From the NCBI GenBank assembly GCA_042095835.1, contig JBELML010000015.1:1-64000 (forward strand): 64,000 bases of DNA. The letters run 5' to 3'. This DNA is from DATFKA01 sp042095835 (GTDB lineage Bacteria > Bacteroidota > Bacteroidia > Chitinophagales > Saprospiraceae). A model generated the notes under the pieces. The model saw nothing but the letters and a program-made list of their open reading frames with translations. It did no database searches and was not told the DNA's origin. Every line of letters begins with the position of its first letter. Position 1 is the stretch's first letter. The position numbers and the translations under genes are program-made. This document shows positions 1 through 7,954 of the stretch, one piece after another.

Positions 1-155
1 AAAAAAATATTAGTTATATGTAATCGATCTTTGAGAGTTACCGGAAATTTAGTGCTTTTTAGCTGAAATTCCTATTTTTAAAGTAGTTTTTTAAAAGGGG
101 GAAGATGCTCATGCCACGACTTAATGTAATTTTTACACTAATTCCCTTCCTGATA

Positions 156-187
156 TTTCCTTTCTTTTTCGGCAATTTATACCTTTG
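156..187 (+). promoter_or_regulatory. Candidate promoter of the alpha-glucan phosphorylase gene
   Basis: TACCTTTG at 180-187 matches the Bacteroidota -7 consensus TAnnTTTG exactly. TTTC at 156-159 is a one-mismatch -33 element 20 nt upstream. The predicted transcription start (about 194) lies about 40 nt before the ATG at 237 and inside the longer reading frame that opens at 105, so it supports the shorter protein. Confidence 0.5.
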
Positions 188-236
188 CCAAAATCTATCG
201 GAAAACAATTCTTTTCAAAGCAAAATAGCACAACTC

Positions 237-2801
237 ATGGTCGAGCAATTGAAAGAAAGAAGTGTCAATTTGAAGCGTATCTTTATAGAAAGTGAGCTCC
301 CTGAATCTTTAGCACCATTAAGAGAGATGGCCAATAACCTTTGGTGGTCTTGGAATAAAGCCGCGAAAGCACTTTTTGAATCATTGGACCCCGAACAGTG
401 GGTAGCTTCCAATTATAATCCTATTGCTATTCTTGACAATCTAAAAGTGGATCGTGCCCAAGCGCTTGCTGCTGATAAGGACTTCATGAAGCAGCTGAAA
501 GCGGTCAAGAAGGAGTACGATGCCTACATGAAGACTGCAGTAGACGAAAAAACACCTAGCATCGCTTATTTCAGTATGGAGTATGGTCTACATATTTCTA
601 CCAGATTATATTCTGGAGGTCTTGGGATTTTAGCTGGAGATTATCTAAAGGAAGCTTCGGATCAAAATGCTAACCTCATCGCAGTAGGTTTGTTGTATCG
701 CTATGGCTATTTCCAGCAAGAAATTTCACTTCATGGCGATCAAATCAATCAATATCCTGCACAAGAATATACGAAGCTCCCAATGGAACCCGTGCGGGAC
801 TCTAATGGAGAATGGTTGAGGATCACTGTGAATCTTCAGGGACGTACCGTAGTCGCTAAGATTTGGAGATTGCAGGTAGGACGTATTCCTTTGTACCTTT
901 TGGATACGGATATTAATGAAAACAGTTGGGAAGACAGGACCTTGACCCATCAACTATATGGAGGAAACAATGAACACCGCCTGAAGCAAGAAATCCTCCT
1001 AGGTATTGGAGGGGTGAGAGCTTTAGAAGCGATTCGCTACCAGGCAGAAATTTATCATTGCAACGAAGGTCACGCTGCTTTTATGGGCTTAGAACGCCTC
1101 AAAAACTATATCCAGCGCCATCAATTAGGTTTTGATGAGGCTATTGAGGTGGTGCGTGCTTCTTCTTTATTTACCACCCATACACCTGTTCCAGCTGGAC
1201 ACGATTATTTCCCTGAAGATTTGCTACGCAGCTATCTTTATGGATATACACACGAGCTTGGCATCAATTGGGATCACTTTATGGCTTTAGGTAAAATCAA
1301 TCGTCATGATGGACATGAACTCTTTTCTATGAGTCATTTGGCGATTCGCCTGTGCCAAGAAGTGAATGGCGTTAGTGAACTCCACGGGAAAGTATCTCAG
1401 TCTATGTTCAAGGTATTGTATCCTGGGTATAATCACAAGGAATCTCATATTGGATTTGTAACCAACGGTGTGCATTTCCCAACCTGGATTTCCAGAGAGT
1501 GGACCAAAGTGTTGTTTGAAGGCAAAAAGAAAGGTTCCTTCATCAAGAACCAAGCAGATCCCAAAGCATGGGACAGAATTGCCCAGCTACCTAGTAAGGA
1601 AGTAGCGGATATCCGCCAAAGACTGAAGGTGGCATTGTTGGATTATGTACGTGAAAAGATCAAAGGCGATTTAACTCGCCGAGGCGATAATCCATCGACT
1701 ATCTTCCAAACCTTAAATGGTATTAATGATAAAGCACTTGTTGTAGGCTTTGCTCGCCGTTTTGCTACCTACAAGCGTGCGCATTTGATTTTCAGAAATT
1801 TAGAGCGTTTGTCCAAACTGGTGAATGACCCAGAGCGTCCTGTTATGTTCGTTTTTGCCGGAAAGGCACACCCTGCGGATAATCCCGGGCAGCAGCTGAT
1901 TAAGGATATCGTCCATATTTCTAAGCGACCCGAATTCGCTGGTAAGATTATCTTCCTAGAAGGGTATAACATGGAAATGGCCAAGTTTCTAGTGCAGGGT
2001 GTTGATATTTGGTTGAACACACCTACTCGCCCCAAAGAAGCTTCTGGTACTTCTGGTATGAAAGCCGCCATGAACGGTGTGATGAATTTTTCTGTACTTG
2101 ATGGTTGGTGGGCAGAAGGCTACCGCGAAGACTCCGGTTGGGAATTGTCTCTAGAGCGCACCTATAGCGATCAAGATTTACAAAATGAACTTGATGCCGA
2201 AAACCTTTATAATACCTTTGAAAACGATATCGTTCCTACCTACTTCGAGCGTGATGAGAATGGGATTTCTGAAAAATGGATCACTTATGTAAAAAATGTG
2301 ATCACCAAAGTAGGCCCTCATTTCACCATGAAGCGTATGTTGGACGATTATTATAGCCGTTTTTATAATAAATTGGCGAAGCGTGGTAGAAAGGTGAGAG
2401 AAGAAAACTTCAGTTTGGCTTATGATCTAGCGGGATGGAAAAAAAGAATCCAGCAGAAATGGGATGCGATCCATGTGATCGAAAGAGATGTATTTGATAC
2501 GGATAATTACTCCCTGAAACTAGGCCAAGATTTACAACCCAAGATGCGCTTGTATTTAGATGATGTAAAGCCTGAGCATATTGGAATAGAACTGGTGTTT
2601 TTCAAGCGAAAAAGCGAAGATCAACTTGAATTAATCAAGCTCTATGAGCTCGATTTGCTGGAGAGCGATCATCAGACTGCGACCTACGGTGGAAGTATAC
2701 CACTAGAGATAACGGGTGTATTTGAGTATGGTTTCCGGATGTATCCTAAACGTCCTGAGCTGCCGCATCGTCAGGATTTATCGCTTGTCAAGTGGCTATA
2801 A
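237..2801 (+). CDS. glgP: Alpha-glucan (glycogen/maltodextrin) phosphorylase, GT35 family
   Basis: Cytoplasmic PLP enzyme releasing glucose-1-phosphate from alpha-1,4-glucans. The protein opens with a DUF3417-type segment (NLWWSWN motif near residue 35), followed by the phosphorylase core. The PLP-lysine motif EASGTSGMK puts the Schiff-base lysine at about residue 609. At 854 residues it fits the short TIGR02094-type phosphorylases. The frame is open from 105, but the extra 44 residues are hydrophobic, unlike the family, and overlap a good -7 promoter element at 180-187, so the ATG at 237 is preferred. A purine-rich GGGGGA just before 105 is the only argument for the longer form. It converges with the decarboxylase gene, 39 bp away, with no clear terminator between them. 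Family assignment is firm; the start is the uncertain part. Confidence 0.93.
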   Translation: MVEQLKERSVNLKRIFIESELPESLAPLREMANNLWWSWNKAAKALFESLDPEQWVASNYNPIAILDNLKVDRAQALAADKDFMKQLKAVKKEYDAYMKTAVDEKTPSIAYFSMEYGLHISTRLYSGGLGILAGDYLKEASDQNANLIAVGLLYRYGYFQQEISLHGDQINQYPAQEYTKLPMEPVRDSNGEWLRITVNLQGRTVVAKIWRLQVGRIPLYLLDTDINENSWEDRTLTHQLYGGNNEHRLKQEILLGIGGVRALEAIRYQAEIYHCNEGHAAFMGLERLKNYIQRHQLGFDEAIEVVRASSLFTTHTPVPAGHDYFPEDLLRSYLYGYTHELGINWDHFMALGKINRHDGHELFSMSHLAIRLCQEVNGVSELHGKVSQSMFKVLYPGYNHKESHIGFVTNGVHFPTWISREWTKVLFEGKKKGSFIKNQADPKAWDRIAQLPSKEVADIRQRLKVALLDYVREKIKGDLTRRGDNPSTIFQTLNGINDKALVVGFARRFATYKRAHLIFRNLERLSKLVNDPERPVMFVFAGKAHPADNPGQQLIKDIVHISKRPEFAGKIIFLEGYNMEMAKFLVQGVDIWLNTPTRPKEASGTSGMKAAMNGVMNFSVLDGWWAEGYREDSGWELSLERTYSDQDLQNELDAENLYNTFENDIVPTYFERDENGISEKWITYVKNVITKVGPHFTMKRMLDDYYSRFYNKLAKRGRKVREENFSLAYDLAGWKKRIQQKWDAIHVIERDVFDTDNYSLKLGQDLQPKMRLYLDDVKPEHIGIELVFFKRKSEDQLELIKLYELDLLESDHQTATYGGSIPLEITGVFEYGFRMYPKRPELPHRQDLSLVKWL

Positions 2802-2840
2802 GCTGCTTGATCGTACAATAGAAGGCCATCTAGTTAGCTA

Positions 2841-4241
2841 TTAATAACCCAACAAAGCGAGCATAGACTCTGCGCTCTGTTCTTTTTGGTAGAGTTCGTC
2901 GACTAGATTGCCTTTCTCATCTTTATAAATAAGGATATGCTTGGGAGCAGGTATTAAGCAATGCTTAATGCCTCCAAAACCGCTAATGGAGTCTTGATAA
3001 GCTCCTGTATGGAAAAACCCTAGGTATAAAGGCTCTTTATCCTCGCTTGGATAGGCTGGCAGGTAGACTTGACTTTCGTGTACTTCAGAGTTGTAATAAT
3101 CAGAGTTGTCACAGCTCAATCCACCGATATTCACCCTGCGGTATTCATTATTCCATTTATTAATCGGAAGTAGGATAAAGCGCTCTCCAATGCCCCAAGC
3201 ATCGGGAATGGTCGTCATCAATGAATTATCGATCATATACCACATCTCTGAGTCATTTTGTTGTTTTTGTGCAAGGACCGAGAAAATGACAGCACCACTT
3301 TCACCAACAGTAAATTTTCCAAATTCTGTAAAAATATCGGGCTCCGCAACGCCATCTTCTTCGCATGCTCGGGAAATCTTCTTTACGATTTCTTTGACCA
3401 TATACTTGTAATCAAATTCAAAACCCAAAGAGTTGCGGATGGGCATACCTCCACCGATGTTAATCGCTTTTAAGGTCTCGGAGCGTTGTTTTAATAAACC
3501 ATATAGCTTAAGTGCTTTATTAAGCTCGCCCCAATAATACATAGAGTCTTTGATTCCCGTGTCTACAAAGAAATGCAACATAGAGAGCTGGAATTTCGGA
3601 TTGTTTTCAATCTTTTGCTCGAAAAGCTCCAACACTTTGGCTGCTCTAATGCCCAAACGAGAGGTGTAAAATTCAAAATTGGGTTCCTCCTCGGTAGCTA
3701 CCCGAATTCCAATTTTACAGGACTTTTCAAGATGTTTATCATAATAGTCGATCTCTTGAGCATTATCTAAAATGGGTATTACGTTTTCAAATCCTAGATG
3801 GACTAAATCCACGATTTTCTGGAGGTAGTTTACGGGTTTGAAGCCATTACAGATAATGGTTATATCCTTATCAATTTTTCCTGCTTTGAGGAGTTTGAGG
3901 ATGAGATCGATGTCAAAGGCGGAGGAGGTTTCCAGTTTTACATCATACTTTAGGGCTTCTTCTACAATATGGCTGAAATGACTACTTTTGGTACAATAAC
4001 AGTAGTGGTAGCTACCATTATAGCCAGTTGCTTTGATCGCTCGGGTAAACAAATTTCTTGCTTTTTTAATTTGAGCACCAATTTTAGGTAGGTAAGTCAA
4101 TTTGAATGGTGTACCATATTTATCAATCAAATGTTTGATCGGAATGCCGCAAAAATCGAGTGTGCCATTAGCAGAAATATCAAATCCTTCTTGAGGGAAG
4201 TAAAAGGTTTGATCAATCAGATCAAAATATCTATTTTTCAC
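2841..4241 (-). CDS. PLP-dependent fold-III decarboxylase, arginine decarboxylase-like
   Basis: A 466-residue protein of the alanine-racemase-fold (type III) decarboxylase superfamily, which includes SpeA, diaminopimelate decarboxylase and carboxynorspermidine decarboxylase. K85 in CTKSSH is the likely PLP lysine. NIGGGMP at 261-267 is the glycine-rich phosphate-binding loop. LHFFVDTG near 222 stands where relatives have an LHFHLGSQ-type motif, and a GAYQDS motif near the C terminus is expected at the dimer active site. It is much shorter than E. coli SpeA (about 650) but similar in size to the short arginine decarboxylases annotated in many Bacteroidota, so a polyamine-synthesis role is likely. 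Substrate specificity cannot be read from sequence alone. It has its own promoter (4327-4356) in the divergent gap shared with the MazG-like gene. Confidence 0.75.
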   Translation of the reverse strand: MKNRYFDLIDQTFYFPQEGFDISANGTLDFCGIPIKHLIDKYGTPFKLTYLPKIGAQIKKARNLFTRAIKATGYNGSYHYCYCTKSSHFSHIVEEALKYDVKLETSSAFDIDLILKLLKAGKIDKDITIICNGFKPVNYLQKIVDLVHLGFENVIPILDNAQEIDYYDKHLEKSCKIGIRVATEEEPNFEFYTSRLGIRAAKVLELFEQKIENNPKFQLSMLHFFVDTGIKDSMYYWGELNKALKLYGLLKQRSETLKAINIGGGMPIRNSLGFEFDYKYMVKEIVKKISRACEEDGVAEPDIFTEFGKFTVGESGAVIFSVLAQKQQNDSEMWYMIDNSLMTTIPDAWGIGERFILLPINKWNNEYRRVNIGGLSCDNSDYYNSEVHESQVYLPAYPSEDKEPLYLGFFHTGAYQDSISGFGGIKHCLIPAPKHILIYKDEKGNLVDELYQKEQSAESMLALLGY

Positions 4242-4326
4242 TGGCCTAAGTGATTAGGGATAAAGAAAATTGTACCTTTTCTAATGCTGTTGAATAGAGG
4301 CTATGAACGACCTCTAAGACAGCACG

Positions 4327-4356
4327 CAAAAGTAGTGCAAAAAACAAATTTTCAAA
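4327..4356 (-). promoter_or_regulatory. Promoter of the arginine decarboxylase-like gene
   Basis: On the minus strand TTTG (4353-4356) is followed after 18 nt by TACTTTTG (4327-4334). Both match the Bacteroidota primary sigma consensus TTTG-N17-23-TAnnTTTG exactly. The predicted transcript would start near 4320, giving a leader of about 80 nt. Confidence 0.65.
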
Positions 4357-4377
4357 TAGAAAGTTTTTTAAATTTTT

Positions 4378-4848
4378 ATGAATAAAATCGATCCATTAAA
4401 TCAAGTTGCAGAATTCCACCGTACTTTTCAGCATCCTATTGAAGAGCAGCCAGTTATTCCTGCTGTTGAGCGTTGCCAACTTAGGATAGCCCTTTTAGAA
4501 GAGGAGCTGAATGAACTCAAAAAAGCCATAGAGGAAAAAGACCTCACTGAGGTTGCCGATGCCTTTTGTGATATCCAATATGTACTCTCTGGTGCTATCT
4601 TGGAGTTTGGCTTAGGAGAGAAATTTCCAGCGCTCTTTGATGAAGTACAGCGCTCCAACATGAGTAAAACCTGCAAGACCCTAGCAGAAGCTGAGGCCAC
4701 CCAGAAATACTACTTAGAAGAACGCGGTTTTGAGAGCACTATTGAGCAATCGGGCGCCTACTATTTAGTTTTTAGGAAACCAGATCGGAAGACACTCAAG
4801 TCTGTAAACTACTCGCCTGCGGACCTAGATACGATTCTTAAGGAATGA
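4378..4848 (+). CDS. MazG-like nucleotide pyrophosphohydrolase (all-alpha NTP-PPase)
   Basis: A 156-residue protein of the MazG/phosphoribosyl-ATP pyrophosphohydrolase superfamily. The metal-binding pattern is visible as EEELNEL (41-47) and EVADAFCDIQYV (58-69), the two acidic helices that hold magnesium in these enzymes. The C-terminal third carries a YYLVFRKPDRK segment seen in the phage- and Bacteroidota-type single-domain members. The reaction would be hydrolysis of an NTP or dNTP to the monophosphate and pyrophosphate; the exact substrate is unknown. The ATGA overlap with the next gene (4845-4848) indicates translational coupling. The fold is certain and the house-cleaning role is inferred from the family. 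Confidence 0.8.
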   Translation: MNKIDPLNQVAEFHRTFQHPIEEQPVIPAVERCQLRIALLEEELNELKKAIEEKDLTEVADAFCDIQYVLSGAILEFGLGEKFPALFDEVQRSNMSKTCKTLAEAEATQKYYLEERGFESTIEQSGAYYLVFRKPDRKTLKSVNYSPADLDTILKE

Positions 4849-5741
4849 AGTCATTGGACAATAGTGGCTTAGAAGCATTTGCCGACTTTTTAGTGGATTG
4901 GGGAATTGATGAACCTTTCTGGGCTAGTCTGCTTGTCCAGATTCCAAGGTCTTATCAAAAAGAAGGAGTACCTCTTTGTCTCAAATGGCTTAAAGAGGAC
5001 CGACCAACTTTACAAGTGTCAGCTGCTTTTTTTGAATTGCCCGATGCCCTTGGCATTTCATTAGTTAAGGATTTATTGACCAAAGAATGGAATCATCTAA
5101 AGGCGCAAAAGCCTGCTGTCCATTCCCCAAAATACCACCACTTTAAGCGTTTACTCCGAAGTGCTTCTCTAGCAGGAGGGCGGTCACAAAATGCATTTCT
5201 TGATTTAGGAAAACAAGATGCTCCTCCTCAGAGGAGCGGGCCGACTTGGAAAGCAGTATTGAGAAGACATCTGCGAAAAATGGTAGGTAGCCAAATAGGT
5301 GTAACCAATAAAAAAGTATCCAAACGCTATGGTATAGCCCCTGGTATTAAAATTCGACAGCGAGCAAAGATTGTGGTGGTTATGGATACTTCAGCCAGTG
5401 TGGAGGTAGACTTGCTACATCAATTTAGAAAGGAAATTATGGCTTTATATCGCCTAGGCCATCATATCAAGTTGATCGAAGCAGATGATCAAATACAAGA
5501 TTGCTATACCTTTAGAGGAGCGTTTAAAAATAACTATATCCAGGGTAGGGGAGGGACCAACTTTAATCCGGCCCTTCTTTTGGGTAAACAACTCCAAGCA
5601 ACTTTAATTATTTATTTTACCGATGGAGAGGCTGTTGCTCCTACAATAGATTTGTCTATTCCTATCATTTGGTGTCTTACGCAATCAGCGCGTTTGGATA
5701 GATGGGAAGATTTCCCAGGTACAAAAATTGGATTATTTTAA
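4845..5741 (+). CDS. VWA-like domain protein, DUF2201 family
   Basis: A 298-residue protein with a C-terminal VWA-like domain. The strand-plus-MIDAS motif VVVMDTSAS puts the metal-binding DxSxS at 181-185, a GGTNFNP motif near 233 supplies the conserved Thr, and FTDGEA near 262 the third loop. The N-terminal half carries no metallopeptidase HExxH, unlike longer DUF2201 members, so it looks like a short version of the family. DUF2201 proteins are typically paired with MoxR-type AAA ATPases. Here the likely partner lies 19 kb away (24656-25660) rather than next door. Its start overlaps the MazG-like stop by 4 bp, and its own stop overlaps the convergent LacI-type gene by 4 bp. The cellular role is unknown. 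Confidence 0.75.
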   Translation: MKSLDNSGLEAFADFLVDWGIDEPFWASLLVQIPRSYQKEGVPLCLKWLKEDRPTLQVSAAFFELPDALGISLVKDLLTKEWNHLKAQKPAVHSPKYHHFKRLLRSASLAGGRSQNAFLDLGKQDAPPQRSGPTWKAVLRRHLRKMVGSQIGVTNKKVSKRYGIAPGIKIRQRAKIVVVMDTSASVEVDLLHQFRKEIMALYRLGHHIKLIEADDQIQDCYTFRGAFKNNYIQGRGGTNFNPALLLGKQLQATLIIYFTDGEAVAPTIDLSIPIIWCLTQSARLDRWEDFPGTKIGLF

Positions 5742-6814
5742 ACTACAAATTGATATTCTCTATCCAAGTAATTTTGGGCATTTTCGGGAACAATAATATC
5801 TAATGGTAAATGTAAAATGCGGGGTACTTTTTTCTTGAAAACCAACTTGTTGATAATATTCATTACACCCAAATAGCCTTGCTGCGCAGGGTTTTGGTTG
5901 ATGAGAAAAGTAATCTTTCCTTCCTTTAATAATGCCAGGTTTTCAGGTAGTAAATCGAATCCGATAATTCTTAATCCTTCCTGTCTATTGATTTCTAATG
6001 CCCTGACCAAAAAGTGGGCTCTGGAATTACTGACAAAGATGCCTTTGATTCCTGGGCGCTTTTGAAAGATGGTATCCAAATAATCGCTCAAACGTTGCGC
6101 ATCAGTAAAGTCCGCAAATTGCCCAACGATGATAGCCTCTCTTTCTTCAAATTGCTCAGCGTAGTAATCGCGGATTCCTTTTTCTTTGTCAATAAGGTGT
6201 TGTGCATTGGTGACTTCCTTCCCTAAATGTAGTACTAAGACTGGATCGGGTTTTGCTTGACCGACATTAAATAGCTTTCCAGCCAGGACTCCACTTTGAT
6301 AAGAATTCTGACCAACGTAGGATAATACTTCTTGTCCAGCTATGTCCGTATTGATAAAAGATACTAAGATGCCTTTCTCTTTGCACTCCTCTAAAAGGGT
6401 CTGAGATTCCTTCAAAAATACGGGCGGAAAGAGTAGGGCTTCTGGCTCCCTTTTTAAAGCCTGTTTACCAGCTTCTACAAAACTTTTGGGATTAAATAGA
6501 TTGAAATACTGAGGGTGTAAATTGACGCCATAATGCTGCACGCCTTTGATGGCTTTCTCAATTCCCTGCATAGGATTGGCCCAATAGGGATCGATTGCTG
6601 GATTGGGCATGAGGACTACAATCTCTGTGACCGTATTATAAGCCAGCCTGCTTGCAATAATATTAGGCTCATAGTCTAATTCCTCCAAAGCGGCCATGAC
6701 CTTAGCTTTGGCCTTGGCTGATACATTCCCCCTTTGATGTAATACGCGGTCAACGGTACCAGTGGAAACACCAGCCTTTTCTGCAATGTCTTTGATTCTA
6801 ATTCTCTGACTCAT
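5738..6814 (-). CDS. LacI-family transcriptional regulator of the amino-sugar cluster
   Basis: A classic LacI/GalR protein. The N-terminal helix-turn-helix is IKDIAEKAGVSTGTVDRVL (about residues 6-24), followed by the hinge helix NIIASRLA and a type I periplasmic-binding-protein effector domain of about 290 residues. The ATG at 6814 is preferred over an upstream TTG at 6820, because MSQRIRIKDIA starts as family members do. It is divergent from the ROK kinase and NagB-LmbE genes. A 14-bp near-palindrome with a central CG, typical of LacI operators, lies in the shared gap at 6896-6909. The sugar effector is not determinable; an amino sugar or its phosphate is the natural guess. Its 3' end overlaps the convergent VWA gene. 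Confidence 0.88.
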   Translation of the reverse strand: MSQRIRIKDIAEKAGVSTGTVDRVLHQRGNVSAKAKAKVMAALEELDYEPNIIASRLAYNTVTEIVVLMPNPAIDPYWANPMQGIEKAIKGVQHYGVNLHPQYFNLFNPKSFVEAGKQALKREPEALLFPPVFLKESQTLLEECKEKGILVSFINTDIAGQEVLSYVGQNSYQSGVLAGKLFNVGQAKPDPVLVLHLGKEVTNAQHLIDKEKGIRDYYAEQFEEREAIIVGQFADFTDAQRLSDYLDTIFQKRPGIKGIFVSNSRAHFLVRALEINRQEGLRIIGFDLLPENLALLKEGKITFLINQNPAQQGYLGVMNIINKLVFKKKVPRILHLPLDIIVPENAQNYLDREYQFVV

Positions 6815-6849
6815 TAGCAATTGGAGCGTTCAAAATGAATTTCGTAGAG

Positions 6850-6857
6850 CAAATATA
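6850..6857 (-). promoter_or_regulatory. -7 element for the LacI-type gene
   Basis: Read on the minus strand this is TATATTTG, an exact TAnnTTTG. It lies 36 nt before the LacI ATG. No exact TTTG is present at the -33 position. Confidence 0.45.
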
Positions 6858-6895
6858 AAAATAAAAATTTAGCTAAAACCCCTAAGAAATATTTT

Positions 6896-6909
6896 TGTGT
6901 ACGCACACA
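6896..6909. promoter_or_regulatory. Candidate LacI-family operator
   Basis: TGTGTACGCACACA is a 14-bp inverted repeat with one mismatch and a central CG, the usual architecture of LacI-family sites. It lies between the two divergent -7 elements (6850-6857 on the minus strand and 6926-6933 on the plus strand). Bound protein would cover the upstream promoter half of both genes. Repression plus autoregulation is the simplest model. Confidence 0.6.
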
Positions 6910-6925
6910 GAATTAAATAATTGTG

Positions 6926-6933
6926 TATATTTG
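6926..6933 (+). promoter_or_regulatory. -7 element for the ROK kinase operon
   Basis: TATATTTG matches TAnnTTTG exactly. The expected start point near 6940 gives a leader of about 33 nt to the TTG start at 6973. No TTTG stands at the normal -33 spacing; the nearest (6894-6897) is 28 nt away and touches the operator. Confidence 0.5.
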
Positions 6934-6972
6934 TACCGTAAATAAGATTGCAACACGCAAATTATTATCATT

Positions 6973-7953
6973 TTGGACCTTATTATCGGCATCGACATAG
7001 GCGGTACAAACCTGAAAGTAGGTTTAGTTCATCCCGATGGACAAATCTTGCAACACCAGAGTGTGCCGACTTCTACCACGTCTACCTTGCCCGATTTTTT
7101 TGAGCTCATCGCCTCCCAAATTAAAGCCCTGTTAGAGCAATTAGGGATGACAGCTGCTGACCTTTTAGGTATAGGAATAGGTGCGCCGGGGCATAGCCTC
7201 AATAGTGGAATTATACTAGAGGCGGTCAATCTTCCATTTAAGACTGAAATTCCGATTGGTCCTTTTTTAGAGGAAAGGTTTGGCGTGCCTGTAGTACTAA
7301 GGAAAGATGCCAAAGCAGCAGCGATGGGAGAGAAGTTTTGGGGAGCTGGTCAATCCACTGATCATTTTACACTACTGATGTTGGGCACTGGCCTAGGTTA
7401 TGCGAGCTATTCGGATGGTAAAATCATTGACGGTTACCAAGGTTTGGCAGGAGAGTATGGTCATACCATCCTCAAGCGAGGTGGTAGAAAGTGTAATTGC
7501 GGTAAATCTGGATGCCTAGAGACTTATTTATCTGCTACGGGCCTCAAGCGTACCGCAGTAGAACTACTAGCTATTGATAATCGATCCTCAGCCCTGAGAG
7601 ATTATACATATCATCAAATTAATACCAAATTAATCGCTGCCCTTGCCAAGGAAGGCGATGTCTTATCAAGGGAAGCTTTTCAGCTTACTGGAGAGTACCT
7701 TGGCTGGCAGATAGCAAATCTCTGTGAGCAATTAACGCCCGAGCTATTTATTCTAGCAGGTGGCTTAGTTCAGGCAGGAGATTTGCTTATCGAACCAGCT
7801 AAAGCCTTTTTAAGAGAGCATGTACAAGCAGTTTATCGCGACCGAATGCGTATCCAAACTTCTAGCTTAGGTGCTAGTGAAGTCGGGATATTAGGTGCAG
7901 CTGCCTTGATTCTAGATCAACACCATTTCTCAACTATAACCAGAAAACATTGA
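6973..7953 (+). CDS. ROK-family sugar kinase (glucokinase / amino-sugar kinase type)
   Basis: A 326-residue ROK kinase that phosphorylates a hexose with ATP in the cytoplasm. The phosphate-binding motif DIGGTN is at 8-13. EYGHTI (161-166) holds the sugar-binding Glu/His, and the zinc motif CNCGKSGCLE spans 174-183. The catalytic Asp sits in KDAKAAAMGE (111-120), where most ROK kinases have NDAN, so a normally conserved Asn is a Lys here. The start is TTG: no ATG or GTG lies upstream in frame, and DLIIGIDIGGTN begins as the family does. One base separates its stop from the NagB-LmbE ATG, so the two are an operon under the LacI-type regulator. N-acetylglucosamine or glucosamine is the likely substrate from context, but glucose is possible. 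Confidence 0.88.
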   Translation: MDLIIGIDIGGTNLKVGLVHPDGQILQHQSVPTSTTSTLPDFFELIASQIKALLEQLGMTAADLLGIGIGAPGHSLNSGIILEAVNLPFKTEIPIGPFLEERFGVPVVLRKDAKAAAMGEKFWGAGQSTDHFTLLMLGTGLGYASYSDGKIIDGYQGLAGEYGHTILKRGGRKCNCGKSGCLETYLSATGLKRTAVELLAIDNRSSALRDYTYHQINTKLIAALAKEGDVLSREAFQLTGEYLGWQIANLCEQLTPELFILAGGLVQAGDLLIEPAKAFLREHVQAVYRDRMRIQTSSLGASEVGILGAAALILDQHHFSTITRKH

Positions 7954-7954
7954 C

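Noticed and set aside
1..104. End of an upstream gene at the left edge
   Set aside because: The 104 bases are AT-rich and show no convincing coding end on either strand.
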